Below, one piece after another: positions 1-9,600 of a DNA stretch of 64,000 nucleotides (positions are counted from its first letter, which is position 1; each line of letters begins with the position of its first letter). Location of the stretch: the NCBI GenBank assembly GCA_013398295.1, contig VZSF01001097.1, positions 1 through 64,000 on the forward strand, read 5' to 3'. Made by a program: the position numbers and the translations under genes. The notes beneath the pieces were generated by a model. It ran no database searches, was not told the origin of the DNA, and was given only the letters and a program-made list of their open reading frames with translations. Source of the DNA: Chionis minor (Eukaryota; Chordata; Aves; Charadriiformes; Chionididae).

Positions 1-830
1 CCCCGCTCACTTCTCCGGGTGCCGGCCCGGGCTCCGCGGGGAAGCGGCCGCCCGGCCCCGGTGCGTCAGGCCTCGGTGGCGGCTCTGCCCCGCCGCGGCG
101 GGCGCGGTGAAGAGCGGCGGGGGGNCCGCCCGGCCCCGGTGCGTCAGGCCTCGGTGGCGGCTCTGCCCCGCCGCGGCGGGCGCGGTGAAGAGCGGCGGGC
201 GGAGCGGGGGGTTTGGGGCGCGCGGGGAGGGTCCGGCGTTTGGGGGGTTTCGCCTGGAGCCGCCGAGGTTGTTCCTTTTTGTGGCCTTTCTCCGGTTCGG
301 GCCCGTTCCCCGGCGCGACATCCCGGCCGCGGTGCCGCGCTCCCGCCCGAGGCAAGGCGGAAGGACGGAGCCGGTTTCCTTTGGCGTTGGCGGGGGTGGT
401 GGGGCCGCGGTGCCGCTGACAGCGAAGGCCGCGCGGCCCGCTCGTTGCCGAGGGCGGCGGAGCCGCAGCACCGTCCTGCTGGGGCCGGCGGCGCAGGGCG
501 CGCTGCTCGCGGGGAGCTTCGTCCCGCTGCGCCGGAGGGGCCGGGAACGGCCTGGAGCGGCGCAACCGGCTGAGAACCGGCGCGAGGGAGAACGCTCCGG
601 CAGGTCGCTGGGGAACCGGCGGGCGGCGGGGGCGCGCGTCTGCGCTGGCAGTGGCCGCAGGGTCCCTCCGGGGCGGCTCGCGGGGCGCAGAGCGGGGCCG
701 GCGGCGGGGGTTGGAGGCGGAGCTGCGCCTGGGCTGGATTTACCTGCCCGTAAGGGATTACGGTGAACACCCGGCGCTAGTTAGGAGGACCCGTGCTGCT
801 CGCACCGCTCGGACACGTTCCGACCGGTCT
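1..830. promoter_or_regulatory. TNFAIP1: CpG island, likely promoter and first noncoding exon of TNFAIP1
   Basis: This stretch is extremely rich in G, C and CpG, with many GGGCGG-type Sp1 sites, and drops to ordinary composition after about 830-1050. It lies about 2.6 kb upstream of the first TNFAIP1 coding exon, where the family has a noncoding first exon. A plausible donor for that exon is CCC|GTAAGG with GT at 750-751. In mammals, as I recall, IFT20 lies head to head with TNFAIP1, so the island may be bidirectional. A possible minus-strand donor (GTGAGC read on the minus strand, with GT at 10-9) near the left edge would fit, but no IFT20 coding sequence is visible. The transcription start is not determined. 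Confidence 0.75.
48..199. other. Assembly artefact: 74-bp exact duplication around a single n
   Basis: Bases 48-121 recur exactly at 126-199, and the only undetermined base of the region (n at 125) sits between the copies. This is the pattern left when two overlapping contig ends are not merged and a placeholder base is inserted. The real genome probably has one copy. A true tandem duplication is possible but less likely, given the n exactly at the junction. Confidence 0.85.
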
Positions 831-2199
831 ATAACCCTCAGCTGCTTTGTTTGAGCCATGCACTTCTTGGATAACACACGACTGTCCACACGATTTTTGG
901 GTGCTGCTGCTGCGTGCTTACCCGTCGGGAGTCGCTCTTCTGGCCAGCGCCACCTGTAGCGCGCAGTTGCCTTGGCTTAGATTTGCTCGTGGACTACTTG
1001 ACTGGCGTGATGTAGCCGGGGAAAACTTCGTTCTGCGCGATGTAGGCTGAGGCTGCTGCGGTCTGCGGTGATTAGTTGAAAGTAGGGAACGATGGCAGCT
1101 AGCGGGAGTTCCAGTTACAGACAAACTTTTTTTGGCACTAAAATTCTTAGAATTGGTTTGTGTTTTGATGACCCACACAATATTTATATTGCTTGTTACT
1201 TAATAGGTATTGTTTGTAGTGTTTGCTTAATTGGAATAATAGAGTTAGGAACTGGAGAATGACAGTGTGTTTTAGGTGTTCTAAGTTCAGTAGCTATGCA
1301 AATCTCTGGCAATTTTAAGACAGCATCTCTAGCTGCCAAGTAGTTTGCTGTACAGAGGGATGGTTGTGGGGGTTTTCTCTGTGTTGAAAGCTGAGGCGGG
1401 GTGAGAAGGAAAAGGGATGTAGGGAGAATAGCAATACAATTAGCAGGTTATTGTATTTGTTTATAAACGGCTACTCGTGCATAGGCACAGAACAGATAAG
1501 GTAGGAGATATTTATAGTCGGAAAGAATTAAAAAAACCCCAGCAAAATGTTTTTGAGAACAATAATTATTAGAAGAATGATAGGTAATAAACCTGTATTT
1601 GTACATTTCCAGTTAAAGAACTTCAGATCCCTTAGAGTTTCATTCTTTATTTGTTAGTTTCCATTTTGAGCTTATTGCCCATGAAAAGCTAAGTGTAGTG
1701 AGACTGAGGAGAGAAAGCAGCAGTGAACACCTAGCTGGCTTTTTAATTGACACAAATATTCCAAAGACTGGACACACTTGGTGGGAGGGTAGTGAGGTTT
1801 TGGTGGTTTTGTGTTTTGGGTTTGTTTTTTTAAATTAAAATGACAATGACTGCTCAGCATTCCAGGATGGAGGAAGAAGAGTTTTGAATGAATGGAGTTG
1901 CCAGGAAGTAGAATGTTACGGTCCAGCATTTCAGTGTCAAGACATTTGAAGAGACGTGTAAATGCCTCCGGGTAAAAAGCGAACCCACACGTGTAGCTAC
2001 GTACCCAGCCGAAGGAAGGGCAGCGAGCTCTGCCGTTGTGTTTCAGCTTGCACAAAGAGAGTTGTGCTCTTCTGGGATGTTGAGAGGGAGCGGCATTCCA
2101 GGCAGCAGTTGAGCTTGGACTGTGGTATTGTGTGGTTTGCAGTGCTGGCTGCAGATGAAATAACAGGAAGTCCAGGAAAGTTTCGCATCCCTGACTAAC
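831..2199. other. TNFAIP1 intron 1, first part
   Basis: The sequence becomes AT-rich after the CpG island. I see no coding exon. Short open frames on both strands show no recognisable protein. CR1 sequence begins at about 2200. Confidence 0.6.
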
Positions 2200-3090
2200 A
2201 GGGATTATGACACCAAGCTCAGTGGCGCGGTTGACACACTGGAGGGAAGGGATGCCATCCAGAGGGACCTGGACAGGCTTGAGAGGTGGGCTAATGCAAA
2301 TGGCATGAAGTTCAACCAAGCCAAGTGCAGAGTCCTACACCTGGGACGTGGCAATCCCAGGCATAAATACAGGCTGGGCAGAGAATTGCTGGAGAGCAGC
2401 CCTGAGGAGAAGGACTTGGGAGTGCTCATGGATGAGAAGCTCAACATGAGCCGGCAGTGCGCGCTGGCAGCCCAGAAAGCCGACCGTATCCTGGGTTGCA
2501 TCAAAAGAAGCGTGGCCAGCAGGGCACGGGAGGTGATTCTCCCCCTCTACTCTGCGCTTGTGAGACCCCACCTGGAGTACTGTGTCCAGTTCTGGAGTCC
2601 TCAACACAGAAAGGACATGGAACTGTTGGAACAGGTCCAGCGAAGGGCCACTGAGATGATTAGAGGGATGGAGCACCTCTCCTATGAGGACAGGCTGAGA
2701 GAGCTGGGGCTGTTCAGCCTGCAGAAGAGAAGGCTCCGGGGAGACCTGATAGCAGCCTTTCAGTATCTGAAGGGAGCCTACAGGAGAGCTGGAGAGGGAC
2801 TCTTGGTCAGGAAGTCTAGTGATAGGACAAGGGGTAATGGTTTTAGATTGGAAGAGGGGAGATTTAGATTAGATATTAGGCAGAAGTTCTTTACTGTGAG
2901 GGTGGTGAGGCACTGGAACGGGTTACCCAGGGAAGTTGTGGAGGCTCCATCCCTGGAAGTGTTTAAGGCCAGGCTGGATGGGGCTTTGAGCAACCTGCTG
3001 TAGTCAGAGGTGTCCCTGCCCATGGCAGGGGAGTTGGAACTTGATGATCTTTAAGGTCCCTTCCAACTCTAACCATTCTATGATTGTATG
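2200..3090 (+). mobile_element. CR1 LINE, 5'-truncated, 3' end of ORF2 with open frame
   Basis: The sequence encodes the C-terminal part of CR1 ORF2 (reverse transcriptase), open in one frame from about 2203 to its stop TAG at 3001-3003. Typical CR1 stretches are visible, including [53 protein letters not shown] and the terminal [13 protein letters not shown]. The noncoding tail contains the characteristic TTTAAGGTCCCTTCCAACTC and ends in an ATTCTATGATTGTATG 8-mer-like repeat. The 5' end is cut next to the DYDT remnant of the catalytic aspartate motif, so this copy lacks the endonuclease and most of the polymerase and cannot be autonomous. It is in the same orientation as TNFAIP1, within intron 1. 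About 267 codons without a stop or frameshift suggest a fairly recent insertion. Confidence 0.95.
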
Positions 3091-3433
3091 AACAGTAATG
3101 TAGCCATAACCGACTGCGTAGGGCTGAGCAACCATTACACTGGGGTGTAAGTTGTCTGAGAAACTGCTAAATCTTGTTTTGTCAGAATGTGTGTAGATGT
3201 GTCCCTAGGAACTTACTGAAAGTACCTCCCCTTGATCGTGGGCTTCGTGGTTTTGTCGTGAACAGAAATTCCAGGCTTATGTATTGATCTTACACATTTC
3301 TGTTTGAAGGGCCCAGTGGTTATGACTGCTTTTGCCTTGCTGTCCTTGTCTGGTGACTTGTGACTCTTCCCCAATCACGGCGGAATCCGTCAAGCCCACG
3401 CTCTGCAGGGTCGTCATCTACCTACAGAAGGAG
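3091..3433 (+). other. TNFAIP1: End of TNFAIP1 intron 1 and 5' edge of coding exon
   Basis: A pyrimidine-rich stretch at about 3330-3375 precedes two candidate acceptors: CTCTGCAG ending at 3408 and CTACAG ending at 3427. The exon therefore begins at 3409 or 3428, leaving a very short 5' UTR before the ATG at 3434. In frame with that ATG there is a TGA at 3323-3325 and no ATG between the two, which supports 3434 as the start. Confidence 0.55.
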
Positions 3434-3650
3434 ATGTCAGGGGACACGTGTCTAACCACCACCCTTTGTCCTGCTGCGGGGCCCAAGCCCAAAACTTGCA
3501 GCTTCAAAGGGGGCAGCCTTGGTAACAAGTACGTGCGACTGAATGTTGGGGGCTCTTTATATTACACTACAGTACAAGTCCTGACCAGGCACGACACAAT
3601 GCTCAAGGCCATGTTCAGCGGCAGAATGGAAGTGCTCACAGACAAGGAAG
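3434..3650 (+). CDS. TNFAIP1: TNFAIP1 coding exon 1 (start codon, first part of BTB)
   Basis: The exon runs from the ATG (G at -3) to the donor GAAG|GTAAGG. It encodes residues 1-72 plus one base of codon 73: a poorly conserved leader ([16 protein letters not shown]) and the first BTB strands, [20 protein letters not shown] and [14 protein letters not shown]. The mRNA exon extends a few bases upstream into the 5' UTR. Confidence 0.95.
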
Positions 3651-6600
3651 GTAAGGGAATGCCTTTTGTTGTTGAGAATTTTGTAAAACAACTGGGGTTT
3701 GGTAGTTGTTTTTTGAGTATCTTAAGACTACACTCAGTTAAGGATGTAGGGAAAGATCTGTTCCAAAAATAGCTTGGAACATTAGGCAGCCAACTCCCAT
3801 TGGTGCTAACAATCCTCTGTGCTTCATAAAAATGTGTTCTTTTGTTACTAAAATTAATTAGCGGAAGGACTGGTTCTCTTTCGTATGATCACAGCTGGTG
3901 TGCAGATTGTTGATGATGTTTTGAAGACCGAACAGACAGTATGTGGGTTGTTGTTTATGTGGTGTCGTGTAGTGGCATCATTCAAAATGCGTATGTGGAG
4001 AGGGACATTCAGTTTTCATCTTTAAAACTCAGAATAGCCTTGCTTGCTGTGTTGAAAATTCTTTTTTTTGCCCTCTGCCCAGTAGCATGTTCCACCTGTG
4101 GCTTACAATGCTGTGACAGCGTTTAGCCATCAGTCAAGGAGTATGTCACCTCCTGCTGGACACTGAATATTGGCATTAGAAAAATCCATAATACATTATG
4201 GGGAGTAGAACAAGTAAGAAGAGAATATCAGCAGTGGCTATGAGTGCTTTCATTTTCCTGTCTTGAGTGGTCCGGGACCAAGCAACACCTCAGGAATGAG
4301 GGTTGTGGCGCTGTGGCGAAGAGGCTGAGAGAGGTTGGCAAGTATTTAACCTCTTGGTGTTTCTGAACACGCCTATGTGAAAGCTCCTCTGTGTGCCCAG
4401 ATTGCATCAGTTTAAACTTAAGCAACTCCTTATGGATTTTGCGTATTATTTAAACCAAGTTCCCCTTGAGTAGCCTGGGCCTTGTTGAGTGTTACATCCA
4501 ACTAAATCCATTTCGTCCCGCAGTTTTGTATAAGAGCCTCAGCCCAAATGGGGGACAAGGTTCGTGTCCTGACAGCTACAGCAGGAGAATCCAGCAGCGG
4601 TTTAGCCTGCCTTCCTATGTTGTTTTCCGTACCCAGGTCCCAAATTAACACTTTTCTGCCTGCCTTCCACATTATGGAAAAAGGGTTTGGCACGGTATTA
4701 AGTCCTCTGCCTGTGAGTCCCCTACATGGCTATTGTTTGCCAGCAAGTCAGACATCCTGTTTCCTAGTGAATGTGACGTCAAGGATGTTTTAAAATTGCA
4801 AGAACTGTCTGTCTGCTACTGTTTCCTGTGCTGCATCCCCTCTCTGCTCCTTCCTGGCATGTCTTCGTCCTGTCTTTGCTCCTCTTTGGAGACTAGAACA
4901 GCCTTTTTCCCGTACTGGGTTTTCTGCTCTAATCTACCCTTTTAGCATCTTTGGAACACTTCTCTTTCTTTAACTCTGAACAACAGCAGAAGATGTGGTT
5001 GCAAAATTGCCAAATCCTTCTCATTAGGCCACAGAATTTAGCCCAAATCTACTTGTTGCAAACATTGGTGAATTCTCTCTTGTAGTCTTTCCTCGGCTTT
5101 CTTAGTGATAAGTTTCTAATTGCCCAGCATTACATTGTAGTGGCAGTTAATACATTTATTCCCATACAAATACAGCACACCCCCATTTCGCTGCGAATAC
5201 GACAAGCCTCTAAATAAAAGAAGAAACCTAGATAACAATAAGCTTTTTATTTAGTGTGCTTCTTTTTTTTTAGTAGGCTTGAATGGCTTGGACAGTCAGT
5301 TAAATAGATGTGAACTGGTGACTTCCTATAGCAGTTGAAAAGGTCCATTCATTTAATCAGAGCCTACTACAGAAAAGATGAAGCACAGATAATAATTTTG
5401 GTCAGGCAGCGCACTGACTGATCAATTGATACAGTGCAGTCAGGTTCCTGCAGCAATTTTAGTGTCTTGTGATAGGAAGCTGAGTATTTTTAGGTTGAGA
5501 CTTTTCTTTTGGGGTGCTGGAAAGCAGTGAGAACACATGGGAGCTACCAAAGGGGTGGTTCCACTGTCGGTTTCTGTTCTGCAACCAAATTCAATTTGCT
5601 CAGTCTGTAGAGACTTCCACTGAATGAAATGGGAAGAGTACATGGTGCGGTTTCAGGAAACATTTGGCTTACTTAACCTCTCTGAGGGGCTGCTTCTTGC
5701 CCCCTAGTATTGAGGTGATTGAAATGATGTGATGGTTATTTTTCAGGCTGGATCCTTATAGACCGTTGTGGGAAGCACTTTGGAACAATTTTAAACTATC
5801 TCCGAGATGACACGATCGCACTTCCAAAACACAGGCAGGAGATCAAAGAGTTGATGGCAGAAGCCAAATATTATCTCATTCAGGGCTTAGTAGACATGTG
5901 CCAAGCAGCCCTGCAGGTAAGAAGTAGAAGTAGCCTGTAAAGCTTTTCATGGGTGTTTTGCTTATAAAATTTTCTTAAGACAATTTGAGAGAGTATTTCA
6001 CGGCCTTAGAAATGGCATCAAGTCTTAGAAGTACAAGACGGCCAGGAAAGAAAACGAGACAGCGGTCAGGTAAGTTCTAAGCTCTGGTATGTTTATCAAA
6101 GCCATAGTTACCCTTGCTCTGTATGCGCACCTGAGATTCTGCAGTGCTTTGAGTAAGGGACAAAATTTAGTTTATGATCTCTCTGGAAATGTTTTCAGAC
6201 CCACGTGCTATAATGGCACAGCCTTCCAGGCCACAGGTGCCTGTGCTCTGAAGGCATTTAGTGCGACTAGCGAGGTGATTGCATTATCAGGGGAGCTATT
6301 TCTTTGTAAGAAGAGAAGGTGTCATGGTTTGGGCTGAAAAATGTGCTGTTAATTTCAGAGAGTTCAGTTAGTTAGAAGAGGCTTAGCTGAAAAGTAAAAT
6401 CGCTGAAAAGAAAGTCACTTCTGTTTTACCTCAAACCAGGACAAAAAGATTGTCCCCTGGTTAGACTATGTGAATCTAAATGTGCAAGATGGAGATCTGA
6501 GTTCCTGTCGTTCTGGAGATGTCACTTCCCTTTGTGCTTCTGTTCAGTTGTCCAGCTGCCCCCTCAGAATGGGGATAGTAGCCCTTTTCTACTTCACAGG

Positions 6601-9600
6601 AATGCCAGGAGGGTGAATGAAGTTGGAACTGTATTCACAATTTGTCATTTAAATAGAGGGACTGGTTCTTTTCTGGTTTTATTTTTTTAAATTTTGTTTA
6701 GGAAATAGATAATGAATGAATTTGTCTTGTGTGAAATTAAATAAAAGCTAGAAGTTTAAAGGAAACTGATTGAATAAACAGGATTATTTTAAGCATATGT
6801 TCTAAAAGACCTTATGGCATTTGTCTAAATTTCTTCCAAGTTATGTCACTTCTAATGAGATAATATTTATAGGCAGAATGGGTTTGAATCTTTGAAAATG
6901 TGATAACTTTTTTCCAAGTTTGAATCTTAATGGAGAAAAAGACCTATATGGTAAGCACTGATTACCTTAAGGACTTTTCTTTCTATTAGTTTATGACTAC
7001 TGTCTGCAAATATGTAAGCCCATAGTAATTTAATTCACTTCACCAGTCCCTATGAGTTCAGGTGATTGAAATCAGCTTGTTCTGCCAACTTTTTAATAAA
7101 GTTACCCCAGATGCAATATATATGTAACTTATTATTAGTCTTAAGATCATGAAATGAATGTTTCTTGCAGGACAAAACTTAGTAATTAATAAATGCCTCA
7201 CAGACTAGATTCCATATACTACTACTGTCCACTGAAAGAAATGCAAAGCCATACTGACAATTTTCTTTCTGGTTTTGTATTTAAAACCTTTCTTCTGGTT
7301 AGAATGTTCTACAGTTTCCTATTAGCTATTGAGCTTTCCTTAATTTGCTGCATGAGGAATCTGAAGTCACAGACTGTACTACACGCTCTTGATTGTTGCT
7401 TTTGTATCGCGAGGGGCTGAAGTCCATTTTGGTGACGTGCTGTTCTTGCCAGAAGTTCAGTTCATAGTGGCTGATACTCTTATATACCACAGTGTTTTGA
7501 GTTGATTAAAACTACTGCAAACTCTTACTATGCTTTTCTTCAAAAAAGGATGGAATAATAAACCCCCTTAAACCAGATATAACTTGAGCTTAGAGTCCTT
7601 GCTATAGCTAAGAAGGACATCCACCTGCATCCCAATATTTCAATTACTGCTGCCTTCTGGGGCTAAGAAATCTCCCCGCTGTATTTCTGGGTTGCAGATC
7701 AAGGTAACGCTGTGTGGTTACTATGGCAACACAGAGCTTTTCCTTTGCATCACAGGATTTGGGAACATGGCTGGAGGGGTTGGAGGAGACAGCAGCAGTA
7801 GATGTTAGTTTTAGCTTTTATCTCTCTTGAGTTTATTTCCTCTCTCTCTTCTGTCTTTAAAACAGGACAAGAAAGACTTGTATGAACCTGTCTGTAGCAT
7901 CCCTATTATCACATCTCCAAAAGAAGAAGAGAGACTGATAGAATCGTCAATGAAAGTAACTGCTTTTCCACAACTATCCAGTGAGAAACTGAATTTTTGC
8001 TAAAGGCATTCAAACACAGAACTTACCTTTTCTGCTTTTTTTCTTTCTCTCCCAATAGCCCGTTGTTAAGCTGCTTTATAATAGAAGCAACAACAAATAC
8101 TCCTACACCAGGTATGTCAGTTTTTTCCCCACTGTAATGGGAAAGTTTTCCTTTGACTATGGGAATGGAAGAAGACATGGTACGACCTATAAACCAATAA
8201 AATTGGTTTATTTGTTTGTTTGGAAGTTTTTTGCTTACAAAAGTGCTCTTCTATGGATCTGTGTGCAGCTATTTTTGATTGATGTGAATCTAAATGGGGG
8301 AGAACGCAACTGTATCTGTGAAGTCTAGTGTACAGTTCAGTTGTGTGAGAAAGGTGAGCAGAAACAAGGGACAAGAGATAAGAGGGATAAGGCTATTAAT
8401 ATTTGCTGAAGCTAGATGTTACTTTGGTAATGCCATGCAAACTGCTAACCAGCATGTAACTTCATCAGTGCAAAGCTGCTGCAGCCATGACCCATACTTC
8501 ATCAGTTTAGTTTTACTTTTGAGTCTGCACATACCTCTGCCAGCACTCTTACTCTGACCTACAGAAATTCTTGATGTTCCAGCCCCTCCGGTGCCTCTAA
8601 ATGAACAAATTACTTGGTTACAAAGGAAAGTTGCTGCTCTGCTCAGGAGCAACCCAGATAGGGCCACAGCAAGAACTTACTGGCTTCCCCCCTGTATAAA
8701 GCACCATTATTTATTTAGTTTTATGCTGTAACTATCATGATCCATTGTTTATGATGCTATCAGAATGGCTTTGGATTTTCCCAAGCCAGTCATTGAAGGA
8801 GTGTGAGTAATCCTTTATGCTATGCAGAATCCTCATTTTTGGCCTTTCCAGTCTGAGATGCAGTCTTGGAAGCTTTTTTCTCTAGACAAACTGATTATCT
8901 ATCTGTCAGAGAGATGGATTCTAACAGTCATGATATTTCAGGTGGTCAGGAAATGCTACCTGTGGGAGTGCTGAAGAGCAGCCTGTTTTTCAGCAGACTG
9001 TGTTCTGTAGCTGCCAGTTGTATTGCACTCCTCCTCCCTGCGTTACCCTTTAGCTTACAGCAGCGATGCTACAGCAAGCACAGAATCGTGCATTAGTCAC
9101 CGTGCGGGTCTGGAAATGTAAACGTGCTAGTAATGAGGGCAACAGAATCCTACATACCAGGAGGTGCTGGCATCTCAACTAGCTGTAGGGTTCTAATTAT
9201 TCCTTGCGCGTGAATCTGCGTGCCTTGATGGTGTTTAAATGCGGCATCTCTATTTAAAATTCCACACTGGCTGCTAGTAAGCAGAGATATTTTTTTTCCA
9301 TCTATTTTGCCTAATCGACAGTGTAAAAAGATCTTTCTCCGTTATGTTGTCAGTGTGATCTAATAATGAAGACTTCTACATTCTTTTCCCAGCTCTGCTG
9401 CTTGATACAGCCTGGGACTTGTCATTGGCTGAATCCCTGATTGCTTTATCAAATGATTCTTGCAAGCTGAAGATTCTGTCTGGTTGCACATCGTGCTTTT
9501 TTTTGATTTAGATCTGAACAGAAATACTTCTCAGATTAAGTAGTTTATGTAAAGCCCAGTCAGCTGTTCTTGTTAGCAGTGTCTTGATTCCCAAGTATTT

